A DNA stretch of 64,000 nucleotides from Prado023 sp963700475 (GTDB lineage: Bacteria > Actinomycetota > Actinomycetes > S36-B12 > CAIYMF01). The notes beneath the pieces are model-generated. The model was not told where the DNA came from, did no database searches, and worked only from the letters and a program-made list of their open reading frames with translations. Positions 17,036 to 26,773 of the stretch are shown one piece after another. Both the position numbers and the translations under genes were made by a program. The stretch is taken from positions 1 to 64,000 of the forward strand of contig CAVOXR010000005.1 in the NCBI GenBank assembly GCA_963700475.1, given 5' to 3'. Each line of letters opens with the position of its first letter. Position 1 is the stretch's first letter.

Positions 17036-17984
17036 CGAGCTCCGCTGCGATCTCCGGCGAACGGCAACCCACGATCTCGCGCAAGCCGGACGCTCGGGCG
17101 TGACGAGCTACGAGGGGACGGACAGGCCGGCGGCAGACCTCGAGTACTCGGCGGACGGTTCCCTGCTGGCAGCGCTCGCCCAGACAGCAACATTCGGCTC
17201 GTCGGGGAACGTCGCCATCTGGCGAGTAGGTGCGGGCGACCCGACCCGTCCGATGCTCCTGGATCTGGACGTCAGCGGCTTCGATCCGGGCACCCCATTG
17301 CAGCCCGGCGCCGAGTTCGGTGCGGCGAAGTTCTCCCCGGACGGCTCGCGACTCTACGCCAGCGGGTTCGGCCCGACCATCGTGTTCGACACGGCAACGG
17401 GCGAGGAGCTGCGTCGGGTGCCCGGCAACGGGATTCTCGCGGTCAGTCCCGATGGCAGTCGGATCGCGGTCCGAGATGCCCCGTTCGCGGTGCGCATCGT
17501 CGACCCCGCCGGGGTCGATGCACCCACCACCATCCCGCTCTCGTTCTTGCCCACGGTCGCCGACTTCAGCCCCGACAGCCGTCAGCTCGCCATCGCCGCC
17601 GGCAACAGCATCGTGGTGGCCAGCACCAACACCGGCGACATCGCCGAGACGCTCCACGACGATGACGCAGCGGTGATCGCGGTCGAGTTTCGGCCGAACG
17701 GCGAACTGGTCACCGCCGGCGCGAATGGGGCGATCATCACCTGGGACCTCGGCGACTGGTCGGCGGGTTTCCGCACCGACACGTTCACTCAGGCGACTGC
17801 GTCCGTCGAGCTCGATGAGCGCACCGTCGCGCTCGAACAATCCCACGGGAATACCCAGGTGATCGTCGCTGACCCGGCGGCGTGGATCGAGCGCGCGTGT
17901 CAGGTCGCGGGGCGAGTGCTGACCGAGCAGGAGTGGTCGGAGCACTTAGGTGGTCGACCGTACGCCCCGGCATGCCGCGAATGA
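16845..17984 (+). CDS. WD40-like beta-propeller domain of the BTAD/nSTAND regulator (C-terminal part, frameshifted)
   Basis: 379 residues from the GTG at 16845, continuous in sense with the N-terminal part through 'DGVAPVSMSLAEDGTRAS'. Repeated propeller blades carry 'FDLDDRSQLA', 'FSPDGSRLYASG', 'LAVSPDGSRIAV' and 'FSPDSRQLAIAAG', and the last blade has 'EFRPNGELVTAGANGAIITW'. Such propellers act as ligand or protein sensors in STAND regulators. As written it is separated from the DNA-binding part by a one-base shift. It could be a sequencing error, a decayed gene or, less likely, two separately translated products. Confidence 0.8.
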   Translation: MSMSLAEDGTRASVIDSNHDVRLFDLDDRSQLAKYAPFSNLVVTSAIDPVTGAVAVSETSDPCNELRCDLRRTATHDLAQAGRSGVTSYEGTDRPAADLEYSADGSLLAALAQTATFGSSGNVAIWRVGAGDPTRPMLLDLDVSGFDPGTPLQPGAEFGAAKFSPDGSRLYASGFGPTIVFDTATGEELRRVPGNGILAVSPDGSRIAVRDAPFAVRIVDPAGVDAPTTIPLSFLPTVADFSPDSRQLAIAAGNSIVVASTNTGDIAETLHDDDAAVIAVEFRPNGELVTAGANGAIITWDLGDWSAGFRTDTFTQATASVELDERTVALEQSHGNTQVIVADPAAWIERACQVAGRVLTEQEWSEHLGGRPYAPACRE

Positions 17985-18250
17985 GCATGGCTGTAGCCAC
18001 AAGACGTCTTCAGGCTCGCGTGGCTCACCCCGCCGTGTCATGAGGCGAGCTTGGTCGATGCACAACCCCGAGACGATACCCATCATCAGGTACCGCTACC
18101 GGGGCAACAAGATGCGCCCCAGGCCGACTCCACCCAGTCGCGCACGTTCGGGCAAGCAGGCGATATCGCAGTGGGGCACTTGTGATCGAGCGCCTGGGGA
18201 GGTTCTTGCCCTGGGCCGGCCATGGATCCGCAGGCCCAGGCCTACGGTCG

Positions 18251-19321
18251 TCACCCCAGGTTGCGCTCGAGGAAGGCGACGGTGCGGCGCATCGCCCGGT
18301 CGAGGGCGGCGTCGCCGAACGTGTGCCCTTCTCCCTCGTACCACCGCAGGGTGACATCGACCCCCGCCCGCTGCATGGCGCGCAGGCTGTGCCGAGCCCA
18401 CCGGGGCGGGCAGGTGGAGTCCAGCGTGCCGTGGTGCATGAGCACGGGCTCCGTGACGCGGTCGAAGTGCTGGTCGGCCGAGATCCCCTCCCAGAACGCC
18501 GGGTTGCGTTCAGGGGTGCCCCAGCGCCGCCGGACGTACTCCCAGTACGGGGAGGGCCCGGAGAACTGGGCGTAGTTGTCCGCCTCGTCGGAGGACACCG
18601 AGGCGAACACCACGCCGGCATCCACCAGCCCGGGCGCCATCTGCAGGGCTCGGTAGACGACTCCGCCGCCCATCGAGCGACCCATCAGGGCGATTCGGTC
18701 GTCATCGACAGGGACGGCATCAGTTGCCCGCAGGGCGAGGACGGCGTTGAGCACGTCCACCGAGTAGCCGAGTCTGGCGGTGCGCTGCAGCGCTGGGTCG
18801 TCGTCGGAGGCGGCGTGGTTGCGGTAGTCCACGTGGAGGGCGATGTAGCCGGCGGACGCCAGCGAGCGCCGCTCCCGGGGCATGCCCTGCCCGCGCACGT
18901 AGATCGCGGGGTCGATGTAGCCGTGTGCAAGTACGACGGCGGGGAACGGGCCGCGGCCCCTGGGCACGTTGATCACTCCGGAGATGCGCAGGTCTTGGCT
19001 GCGATACGAGACGTTGTACGAGCGGTAGGCGCTCGTGCGCTCACGCTCGGCACCGAGCTTGAGGCCACCGCCGGACAGGTCGCGGTCGAACCACCGCTCC
19101 AACCGCACCGGTCCCCGAGAGGGCGGGGGCCCGCTGGCGGCCACCTCGGGAGCACCCCCGGCGTCGGCGGTCGGGGTGACGGCTGTCGACTCCGGTGCCT
19201 GCGGGCTGGCCGCGAGGCTTCGCTCTGGTGCGGACGGGCCGGGTGACGGCAGACGTGGCCGGGGACGTCGATCGCGACGGGGTCGGCTCGGCCTGCTGAC
19301 CGTCACCGGAGCACCCGCCAA
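18251..19321 (-). CDS. Exported alpha/beta hydrolase (S9/dienelactone-hydrolase-like), lipoprotein start out of frame
   Basis: 356 residues in this frame. A Pro/Ala-rich linker is followed by a complete hydrolase domain: 'PAVVLAHGYIDPAIY' (oxyanion region), nucleophile Ser in GRSMGGG, Asp in 'MHHGTLDSTCPP' and His in 'EGEGHTFGD'. A classical lipoprotein signal (MKRGWRRPLGR, hydrophobic core, lipobox VGGC) starts at ATG 19388 in a different frame and runs into the same linker. The join fits in 'acccggcccg' around 19245-19260. The real gene is therefore probably 18251-19388 with one indel, encoding a membrane-anchored esterase or peptidase. The substrate is unknown. Confidence 0.82.
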   Translation of the reverse strand: MAGAPVTVSRPSRPRRDRRPRPRLPSPGPSAPERSLAASPQAPESTAVTPTADAGGAPEVAASGPPPSRGPVRLERWFDRDLSGGGLKLGAERERTSAYRSYNVSYRSQDLRISGVINVPRGRGPFPAVVLAHGYIDPAIYVRGQGMPRERRSLASAGYIALHVDYRNHAASDDDPALQRTARLGYSVDVLNAVLALRATDAVPVDDDRIALMGRSMGGGVVYRALQMAPGLVDAGVVFASVSSDEADNYAQFSGPSPYWEYVRRRWGTPERNPAFWEGISADQHFDRVTEPVLMHHGTLDSTCPPRWARHSLRAMQRAGVDVTLRWYEGEGHTFGDAALDRAMRRTVAFLERNLG

Positions 19322-19553
19322 CCAGTAGTGCGGCAGCCAGAACGGGGCCCACGACCCGTCCGAGGGGTCGTCTCCACCCGCGCTTCACCCATCGTTTGTA
19401 CCGCAGTCGCGCGCGGCCGGCATGTCCAGCCCGCGGTGCCCCGAGTGGTGACGGGCACCGGGGGGGAATGTGGGCCGTGCCAGGAGGCGTAGCCCGTGGG
19501 GATCACGCCACCAGAACCGGACGGGGGGTCCTGGTCTGTCCTAGGGTCGGCGC

Positions 19554-21143
19554 GTGGCGCGGAGATCGTGGTGGGGTTGGGGCAATGTTGAGGACGCTGT
19601 GACGGGCGCCGAGGCCGAGGGGCTGGTTGCCCGGGTGGCGTCGTTTCTGCCCAACCACGACTTCACCGTGCACGAGCCCCCCGAGGTCGCCGACCTTGAC
19701 CTGCCGGCGCCTCGGGTCGGCGTCCCGGATTCCCTGGCGTTGATCGCGTCGCATGACCTCGCCGACCGGGCGGCGCACGCCCACGGCAAGGCCTACCGCG
19801 ACGTGGTGCGCAACCTGGAAGGGGACGTGAGGCACGCTCCTGACCTGGTGCTGAGGCCGCGCCGCGAGCAGGACGTCGTGGACGTCCTGGATTGGGCGTC
19901 CTCGGCGGGCGTGGCGGTCGTTCCCTTCGGCGGCGGCACCTCGGTGGTCGGCGGGGTTGAGCCGCGCTTCGACGCTCCCGCGCTCAGCCTGGACCTGACC
20001 CGGCTGGACCGGGTGCTCGAGGTCGACCCGGTGAGCCGGGCTGCCCGCGTCCAGGCCGGGGTGCTCGGTCCGGGCTTGGAGGACCAGTTGCGCCCGCACG
20101 GGCTGACGCTGCGGCACTTCCCGCAGTCCTTCGAGTTCTCCACCCTGGGCGGGTGGCTGGCTACCCGCGCCGGCGGCCACTACGCCACCATGCTCACCCA
20201 CATCGACGACCTGACCGAGAGCCTGCGGGTGGTGACCCCGACCGGCACCAGCGAGTCGCGACGACTCCCCGGATCGGGTGCCGGACCCTCCCCGGACCGA
20301 CTGTTCCTCGGGTCCGAGGGCACGCTCGGGGTGATCACCGAAGCCTGGGTGCGCCTGCAGGACCGTCCGCACTGGCAGCAGTCGGTGACGGTCAACTTCG
20401 CCTCCTTCGCCCACGCGGTCGCAGCCACTCGGACGATCGCCCAGTCCGGGCTGCACCCGAGCAACTGCCGGCTGCTCGACCCGATGGAGGCGACGATCAA
20501 TGCCGGCTCAGCGACCACCGGAGGGCTGCTGGTGCTCGCGTTCGAGTCCGCCGACCACCCGGTCGGCCCCTGGCTGGACCGAGCGATCCAGATCGCTCGA
20601 GATCACGGCGGGCGCCCCGGGAAGGTCAGCGCCAAGGAGCCGGACCGAGCCGGCGCGGCACCCACAACCCCAGTGGACGCCTGGCGCTCGTCCTTCCTTC
20701 GGATGCCCTACCAACGCGACGCGGTCACCCAGCGCAGCCTGATCGCCGAGACCTTCGAGACGGCCTGCACCTGGGACCGCTTCGACGAGCTGCACGCGGC
20801 GATCACGACGGCGGCCTACGAGGTGATGGCGGCGCTGGGCGCTCCCGGAGTCCTCACCTGCCGCTTCACCCACGTCTACCCCGACGGCCCCGCGCCCTAC
20901 TACGGCGTCTACGCCTCGGGGCGGTGGGGCTCCCTGGTTTCGATGTGGGACCAGATCAAGACCGGCGTCTCCGAGGCGATCACCGCCCACGGCGGGACGA
21001 TCACCCACCACCACGCGGTCGGACGGGACCACACACCCTGGTATGACCGACAGCGGCCAGAGCCGTTCGCCGCCGCGCTGCGCGCAGCCAAGACCACCCT
21101 GGACCCGCGGGGCATCCTCAACCCCGGAGTGCTGGGACTCTGA
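19554..21143 (+). CDS. FAD-binding oxidase, alkyl-dihydroxyacetonephosphate synthase-like
   Basis: 529 residues from GTG 19554. The N-terminal 'SWWGWGN' is characteristic of alkyl-DHAP synthases. The PCMH-type FAD domain has 'VAVVPFGGGTSVVGGVEP' and 'TLGGWLATRAGGHY'. The C-terminal FAD-oxidase domain has the His-rich active-site motif 'ITHHHAVGRDH', Tyr in 'PWYDRQ', and 'DPRGILNPGVLG'. The family exchanges the acyl group of acyl-DHAP for a fatty alcohol in ether-lipid synthesis; bacterial homologues may also oxidise hydroxy acids. No ether-lipid neighbours are present. Confidence in the family is high, in the exact substrate low. Confidence 0.9.
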   Translation: MARRSWWGWGNVEDAVTGAEAEGLVARVASFLPNHDFTVHEPPEVADLDLPAPRVGVPDSLALIASHDLADRAAHAHGKAYRDVVRNLEGDVRHAPDLVLRPRREQDVVDVLDWASSAGVAVVPFGGGTSVVGGVEPRFDAPALSLDLTRLDRVLEVDPVSRAARVQAGVLGPGLEDQLRPHGLTLRHFPQSFEFSTLGGWLATRAGGHYATMLTHIDDLTESLRVVTPTGTSESRRLPGSGAGPSPDRLFLGSEGTLGVITEAWVRLQDRPHWQQSVTVNFASFAHAVAATRTIAQSGLHPSNCRLLDPMEATINAGSATTGGLLVLAFESADHPVGPWLDRAIQIARDHGGRPGKVSAKEPDRAGAAPTTPVDAWRSSFLRMPYQRDAVTQRSLIAETFETACTWDRFDELHAAITTAAYEVMAALGAPGVLTCRFTHVYPDGPAPYYGVYASGRWGSLVSMWDQIKTGVSEAITAHGGTITHHHAVGRDHTPWYDRQRPEPFAAALRAAKTTLDPRGILNPGVLGL

Positions 21144-21620
21144 CCGGCCCAAGGCTCAACCAGCAGAGTCCGGAACCCGCTGTCGACCGCCCTCCCGCAG
21201 CGTCCTGCTGAACCCGGTCCTGCCAGCCGTTGGCCCAGCCCTCCTCATGCTGGATGACCCTCGCCATCTCGCTCCCGATCGACACCTCGCGCGCAGGACG
21301 CCGGTGCGTCCTTGCGCCGCCTGTGGACGCGCTCAGGAGTGAATGTCGAGTCTTGCGTCGGTGGGGTCCGGGTCCGGGTGCGGGTGGAGTCGGACCCCTG
21401 CTGCGGACTCTGCGTGGGTAGACCGGGCCGCCCACTGGGAAGGGAGCGCAGACGGTTTTGAGGCGAACCGCATTGGTCACGGTGCCACCCTTGGGATCGG
21501 CCTAGCGAGGAGCGCGGCTGTCGGGACCAACGACTCTGGCGGCCAGCGGCGGTCAGGTCGGACTCTGGAGGCGAGCCGCGCTCCTCACTGTGTTGGCACG
21601 CGCGGTGCAGGGGTGAAGGG
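21144..21620. other. Gene-free stretch between the flavoenzyme and the RCC1 lipoprotein
   Basis: 477 bp with no convincing coding frame on either strand. A short G-rich direct repeat ('gggtccgggtccgggtgcgg', near 21364-21385) is the only internal structure noticed. The promoter of the downstream lipoprotein must lie here, but no clear -35/-10 pair stands out. Confidence 0.4.
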
Positions 21621-24179
21621 ATGCAGATCGCCGAGTTCCGCGGCCTCCTGGCCATCTCGGTCTGCGCGGCCTTGGTGGCGGGATGCTCCTCGCCGGGGGA
21701 GCCCGAGAACCCGGCACGGGAGTCCGCCAGCGCGACCGGGGCCGGCGCCGCCTCTGCCAGCGCGACCGCCACGGCGTGGGATCCGCGGTACGTGCGCGGC
21801 GGGGTGGACACCGACCAGCCCTGCATCGCCTCGATCCAGGCGGGCGACCTGGCCCGCCTCGGCATCACCCCGCAGGAGCTCGAGTCGATGCTGTTCGACC
21901 CGTGGGAGGCCTCGGGGCTCCCGGTCGAGATCACCGAGGATCCCGCCGTGGTTCCCGATGTGGTGGAGCGGGGACGTCCCCAACGACTATCTGGCAGACC
22001 TGCTGACACCCGACGAGAGGACTCGAGCCACGAGTGCGAGATCCTGGCCGGTTTCGGTCGGGTGATGGGCTACCACCGGGATGTGACAACTGATAACGAA
22101 GTGTACGAGCTGGAGGGCGAGGCTGCCCTCGCGCAGCCAGCGATCCTGGCCAGCGTCCACCTGTTCCAGACGGAGGCCGGCGCGTCGGCATTCCTGCGAT
22201 GGTTGCCCGATCACGCGCGTCCGCATGTCGGGGACCCAGCTGATCGTCGGACCCTGCCGCTGCCTGAGGCGGGGACCGACGCGGTGCTGGTCAGCAACTC
22301 CTCGAAGTGGGGTCATGAGGACCTCGCACTGGTGCGCCGCGGCACGATCGTCGGCGAGGTCACGGTCGTCGGGCCGAAGGGAAGAGCCCCGGACGCCCCG
22401 GCTGCAGCCCTCGCGGTGGCCCTGGCTGAGCGGATCGAGTCAGCGACCCGCTCCGGCCGGCCCTACGACATCGGCCAGATGATGTCCGCGCCGATGTCCC
22501 TGGACCAGTGGGGCGCCGAGTACGCCGCATACGCGGCCGACGGCCAGTTTGGCGGCATCGACTACTGGGAGGAGCACTACTGGGTCGGCGACCCCGAAGA
22601 CCCGGAGCAGCCAGAGGGCTCCGACCCGCTCTTCGGATACCAGGCCTCCTATTCCCCCTCGGAGGAACTCGACTGGCCTATCCCCAGGGTGGCCACCGAG
22701 CTGACGGTGTTCGACGATGCGGGGCGCGCTTCTGCTGCGGTCGACCGGTGGCTTTCGGCCTCCCTGCTCCTACCCGGCGTCGAGCGATTCGACGTGCCCG
22801 GCGTTGGCGGCGCCGTCGGGGTCCGGACCTGGACCACGGACGCCGCCGACCCCACCTGGGACAACGGCTACACGTGGACCGTCGCCCTCCCTCGCGATCG
22901 GAGCGTGGCGCGGGTGATCATCGAGTACGGGGCCGCCGAGGATGCCGCCCAGGCGCACGACCGGCAGAAGGTCATCGACGTCGCACGGGCATGGTTGCCC
23001 CGGCTGGACCGCATCCTTGGCCCCGCGCCCTCGCTCGCGACACCGGCGGCGACGGCCGGGCGCCCGTCGATCGACCAGCCCACCTCGACCGGTACCCCTA
23101 CCGAGGAACCGGGGATCGTGCTCACAACCCCCCAGACGCCCCGACCCAGCACGATCAGCGCCGGCAGCGTCCACACCTGCGCCCTGGACCCCGCGGGACG
23201 ACCGTGGTGCTGGGGCTACAACCAGAACGGGGCGCTCGGCGACGGCCGGACACCGTCGGACAGCGGCGAGTATTTCAGCGCCACGCCAGTCGCCGTCACC
23301 GGCGGGCACACCTTCACGACGATCAGTAGCGGCGGGCTGCACACCTGCGCGCTGGATGGGGCGAGCCGCGCGTGGTGCTGGGGATCGGACTACACCGGGG
23401 CGCTCGGCGACGGGAACGGGACGTCCGACGTCCCACGGGCCAAGCCCGGTGCGGTCGCCGGCGGGCACACCTGGGCCACGATCTCGGCAGGTGGACGCCA
23501 CACGTGCGGCCTGGACACGGCGGGGAAGGCGTGGTGCTGGGGTGAGGACGCACTGGGGCAGGCCGGTGACCGCGGCGGCGACGCCTCGGGTGAGCGCCCA
23601 CCCGACAGGGATGTCCCCGTGGCGGTCAGCGGGGGCCACACCTTCGTGGACATCGACGCGGGAAACGAGCACACCTGCGCCCTCGATACCACCGGCGCGG
23701 CGTGGTGCTGGGGCGAGGACAGCGCGGGTCCGCTGGGTGATGGGCCAGATGCCCTGCCGCTGGACTTCACCCCGGTCGTCAAGGACGCACCCGTGGCGGT
23801 CCTCGGGGGCCACACCTTCGCGACGATCAGCGCCGGGGAGTCGCACACGTGTGCCCTCGACGGCTCGGGCCGGGCCTGGTGCTGGGGCCTGGACGGCCAG
23901 GGGGAGCTGGGCGACGGTGTGGACGTCGGACCGGAGAAGCCCGCCCCGGTCGCCGTCGTGGGTGGGCACGCCTTCATCGCGCTCGACACCGGCGGGTCCA
24001 CCTGCGCCCTGGACGCGGCAGGTTCGCCCTGGTGCTGGGGTGGGCAGGCCCAGGCTGTCACAGACCGCGACGGGGAGAACGAGTCGACCGCTGCGGAGCA
24101 CCCCAGTCCCAGCCCCGGGCGCCCGCGTATTCGCCGCTGTGAGCCTCGGCAGTTCCCATGCCTGCGCCCTGGACCGTGA
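21621..24179 (+). CDS. RCC1-repeat lipoprotein (frameshifted)
   Basis: 852 residues in this frame. A signal sequence ends in lipobox VAGC. An N-terminal domain of about 450 residues has no known family. A Thr/Pro linker follows, then six RCC1-type propeller repeats, each with 'I(S/D)AG..HTCALD..G.(A/P)WCWG' and 'PVAV.GGHTF'. The protein is probably displayed on the outer face of the membrane. Two places look frameshifted. Near 21972-22045 the alternate frame reads sensibly ('GDVPNDYLADLLTPDERT'). At 'ccccgggcgcc' (about 24115-24122) one surplus G separates the last repeat, which continues in another frame to 24321. Confidence 0.85.
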   Translation: MQIAEFRGLLAISVCAALVAGCSSPGEPENPARESASATGAGAASASATATAWDPRYVRGGVDTDQPCIASIQAGDLARLGITPQELESMLFDPWEASGLPVEITEDPAVVPDVVERGRPQRLSGRPADTRREDSSHECEILAGFGRVMGYHRDVTTDNEVYELEGEAALAQPAILASVHLFQTEAGASAFLRWLPDHARPHVGDPADRRTLPLPEAGTDAVLVSNSSKWGHEDLALVRRGTIVGEVTVVGPKGRAPDAPAAALAVALAERIESATRSGRPYDIGQMMSAPMSLDQWGAEYAAYAADGQFGGIDYWEEHYWVGDPEDPEQPEGSDPLFGYQASYSPSEELDWPIPRVATELTVFDDAGRASAAVDRWLSASLLLPGVERFDVPGVGGAVGVRTWTTDAADPTWDNGYTWTVALPRDRSVARVIIEYGAAEDAAQAHDRQKVIDVARAWLPRLDRILGPAPSLATPAATAGRPSIDQPTSTGTPTEEPGIVLTTPQTPRPSTISAGSVHTCALDPAGRPWCWGYNQNGALGDGRTPSDSGEYFSATPVAVTGGHTFTTISSGGLHTCALDGASRAWCWGSDYTGALGDGNGTSDVPRAKPGAVAGGHTWATISAGGRHTCGLDTAGKAWCWGEDALGQAGDRGGDASGERPPDRDVPVAVSGGHTFVDIDAGNEHTCALDTTGAAWCWGEDSAGPLGDGPDALPLDFTPVVKDAPVAVLGGHTFATISAGESHTCALDGSGRAWCWGLDGQGELGDGVDVGPEKPAPVAVVGGHAFIALDTGGSTCALDAAGSPWCWGGQAQAVTDRDGENESTAAEHPSPSPGRPRIRRCEPRQFPCLRPGP

Positions 24180-24321
24180 CGGGAGTGCGTTCTGCTGGGG
24201 CAGCGCCGAAGATGGTCTCCTGGGTGCGGGGGCGGTGGAGAAGGACCCGGCGACCGACGAGGTCCCGCCTCAGCCGAGTCCCGCACGGGTCGCGGGCACC
24301 CACACCTTCGCGACGCCATGA
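24110..24321 (+). pseudogene. Out-of-frame last RCC1 repeat of the preceding lipoprotein
   Basis: This frame reads 'ARVFAAVSLGSSHACALD' followed by 'GSAFCWGSAEDGLLGAG' and ends 'VAGTHTFATP', a seventh RCC1 repeat with the same motifs as the upstream six. Deleting one G from the 'ggg' near 24118 fuses it to the main frame. It is annotated as the displaced tail of the same gene, not as an independent one. Confidence 0.75.
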
Positions 24322-24555
24322 GCCGCGCGGGACATACGGCGGCTGGGGCCTCCCCCGCAAGCCCCTGCCGAACCCCGCGGGCCCGCTTCGCCGACCACCA
24401 CAAGACAGCGATGCATGACCACGGTCACTCCGCCGCCAGTGGACGCGCCGCGGCGAGGGTCGGCGGGCGTGGCCACGGTGCCGGCCGGTGCGTCCAGCGG
24501 CGACCCGACGGTCGTGGTCGACCTGCGCGAGGGCTACGGCACCCGAGCGATTAGC

Positions 24556-25155
24556 TCAGCCCGCAGGGACGTCGCGGCGCACGACAAGCCAGTCGCCCAT
24601 GTCACGGGTGACCGCGAACCCGGCGGCCTCGTACATGCGCAGTGGACCCTTGTAGAAGGCAGCCGCCCACGGCAGGCCGTCGGTGTCGGCATCCGGGCGA
24701 GCCGGGTAGCCCTCCACCCAGGGCGAACCCCATCGGCGGGCGGCGTCGAGCGCCCCCACGAGCAGGTCGCTTGCCACGCCCTGCCCCCGATGGTCGGGGT
24801 GGATCACGAAGCACATCACCACCGCCGGCTCGTCGGCCGGATCGACGACGGCCTCCGCGAACTTGCGCAGGTTGGGGACCTGGCTGCGGGGCGCGACGTT
24901 GCACCAGCCGACCGGGGCGCCGTCGCGGTAGGCGAGCAGTCCGTGGGCTCGGCCCGACCGGATGCGTGCTGCTCGGTCTGCACGGTGCTGGGCGCCCTCC
25001 TTCTCCGGATCGAACGGCTGGCCCGCGGGGGCGTCGTAGAACGCGCAGTAGCACCCCGCCCAGTCGGGGAACTCCCGGAAGGCGGCATCGAACAGGGCGA
25101 GGTAGTCGTCGACGTGCTCGGGTCCGAGTTCGACGACCTCGAGGTCAGCAACCAT
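24556..25155 (-). CDS. GNAT-family N-acetyltransferase
   Basis: 199 residues from ATG 25155. The acetyl-CoA loop 'VIHPDHRGQGVASDLLVGAL' is canonical. It is preceded by 'PVGWCNVAPRSQVPNL' and followed by 'MYEAAGFAVTRD'. The N-terminal 'FREFPDWAGCYCAFYDA' is a Cys-containing segment found in a subfamily of uncharacterised GNATs. It is related to the GNAT at 7712-8296 through the GWCN...PRS motif. The substrate is unknown. The frame extends upstream to 25404, but the extra part lacks family character. Confidence 0.88.
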   Translation of the reverse strand: MVADLEVVELGPEHVDDYLALFDAAFREFPDWAGCYCAFYDAPAGQPFDPEKEGAQHRADRAARIRSGRAHGLLAYRDGAPVGWCNVAPRSQVPNLRKFAEAVVDPADEPAVVMCFVIHPDHRGQGVASDLLVGALDAARRWGSPWVEGYPARPDADTDGLPWAAAFYKGPLRMYEAAGFAVTRDMGDWLVVRRDVPAG

Positions 25156-25474
25156 GTGCGCCGACGGTAGCGGGCCGGCGAGCCATGTTGCGTGCTGCAG
25201 CCCCATTCCGCCCGGCTGGGCCCCACCCCGTGATGCGCATGCTGCTCCAGCGCGCCTGAACCAACGGCGACGTCGATCTCCTGGTCGTTTGGCGGGGTCA
25301 TTCGGCCACTTGCAGACGAGGTCTTGATCGACGCGCGGTCGGCGATAAGGCGACGCTTGACGACCCCCTTGACGCGCTTCTGGTGAGGTGCGGTCGTTCT
25401 GCAACTCTGAGCCTCGGGTCGGAGGGCCACTGCCCGTCCGAGATGCAGGCGGCTGCGGGTCGGGCTATCGCCGA
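25156..25474. other. Gene-free stretch
   Basis: 319 bp between two minus-strand genes. It contains 'ggcggggtcattcggccact' and 'gaggtcttgatcgacgcgcg', which have an insertion-relic feel but match nothing else in the window. No coding frame, terminator or operator could be supported. Confidence 0.3.
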
Positions 25475-26734
25475 CTAAGGCATCGGCCCCGTAACCGCCT
25501 CGGCCACCTGAGACGAACCCGAACGGGGTCGTTGTGATCGGCGTGCCTCAAGGACGACCTCGCGCAAGTGCGCCGTCTGGCGCCCGGGCTCGTCGAATGC
25601 CTGGATCGCGAGCACTTCCTCGGTCATCTCCTTGTTCAACCGGCGCAGGAGCTCGACGATGCGGACGTCGTCCCAGCGCAGGGCGGCGATCTCGGCGCTG
25701 TCGCGCAGCATCGGCACCGTGAGGCGGTTGCGGGTCAGTTCGTACGCGCGGCCGGCCTCCGCCGCGTCCTGGCCGGTGGTCAGCGTCTCGATGATGGCCT
25801 GAGCGAGCAGCTCGGCATCGCGCATCGCGTCGGTCAGGCCATGGGCACTGATCGGGTCCTTCCACGATCCGGCGTCCCCGACCAACGCCCAGCCGGGACC
25901 CCACGGCTGGCGAAGGTGGCCAGGTTGGCCGGTGAATGTGCGCAGGGGGCTCGTCAGCCGTGCCGATCGGAGCCGGTCGGCGATGTCGGGGGAGGACGCC
26001 GCTACCACCGCGTCCAGCACCGCGCGGCCGCCCCGCCCGATGCGCTCGGGGCGGTCGGTGCCGAACACGCAGGTCAGGCCGTCGTTGGTCGGGATCAAGC
26101 CCGCAGCGGCCCCCGGGCGGTAGGCCCACTCGTACCCGGTGGCGTCCAGGCCACTGAAGTACCCGTAGACCGACGCGCTGGTGTGTGCGGCGCGATGCGT
26201 GATCGGCGCCGCTACGAGCCGGGCGATTGTCGAGTGCCGCCCGTCCGCGCCGACCACGACCCGGGCGCGCAGGTGCGCGATTCTCCGGCTGCGGTCGCGG
26301 GTTGCGACGCCGACCACCCGGCCGCGCTCGCGGCACAGGTCGATGACTCCAGTGCCGTAGCGGACGTGCACCCCGGCGGCCCGGGCAGCCCCGACCAGGA
26401 TCGGGTCGAGAACGGTCCGCCGGGGCGCGTAGAGCGCGTCGACGCCGGCCCAGGGCTTGATCGCGATGGTCACGTCGGCAGACGAGTATCGGAACGTGGT
26501 CTCCCGGATGGCCGGCGTACCAGCCTTGATGACCTGGTCCAGCAGGCCCCAACGGCTCAGCTGCGCGACCGCGCCGCGCATGAGTGCGTGGGTGGACAGC
26601 GTGTCGGTGCCCCCCCGGCCGTGGTCGAGCAGGATCACGGTCAGGCCGGCACGCGCCAGCAGCATCGCCACCGCCGCTCCCGCGGCCCGAGCGCCGACCA
26701 CGATGACGTCAGCCTCGTCGGAACCCGCGGCCAT
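25475..26734 (-). CDS. FAD-dependent oxidoreductase (geranylgeranyl-reductase / monooxygenase-like)
   Basis: 419 residues. The N-terminal dinucleotide-binding motif is 'DVIVVGARAAGAAVAMLLAR' (a G-x-R-x-x-G variant of GxGxxG). The second FAD motif is 'RVVVGADGRHS' and the third is 'WALVGDAGSWKDPISAHGLT', in the order seen in group A flavin monooxygenases and geranylgeranyl reductases. It probably oxidises or reduces a hydrophobic substrate using NAD(P)H and FAD. It is 39 bp downstream of the OsmC gene on the same strand and may be co-transcribed. The substrate cannot be inferred. Confidence 0.9.
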   Translation of the reverse strand: MAAGSDEADVIVVGARAAGAAVAMLLARAGLTVILLDHGRGGTDTLSTHALMRGAVAQLSRWGLLDQVIKAGTPAIRETTFRYSSADVTIAIKPWAGVDALYAPRRTVLDPILVGAARAAGVHVRYGTGVIDLCRERGRVVGVATRDRSRRIAHLRARVVVGADGRHSTIARLVAAPITHRAAHTSASVYGYFSGLDATGYEWAYRPGAAAGLIPTNDGLTCVFGTDRPERIGRGGRAVLDAVVAASSPDIADRLRSARLTSPLRTFTGQPGHLRQPWGPGWALVGDAGSWKDPISAHGLTDAMRDAELLAQAIIETLTTGQDAAEAGRAYELTRNRLTVPMLRDSAEIAALRWDDVRIVELLRRLNKEMTEEVLAIQAFDEPGRQTAHLREVVLEARRSQRPRSGSSQVAEAVTGPMP

Positions 26735-26773
26735 GGTGCCTCCCTTCCTAGCTGTCGTGCGCCGCTCGAGCGG

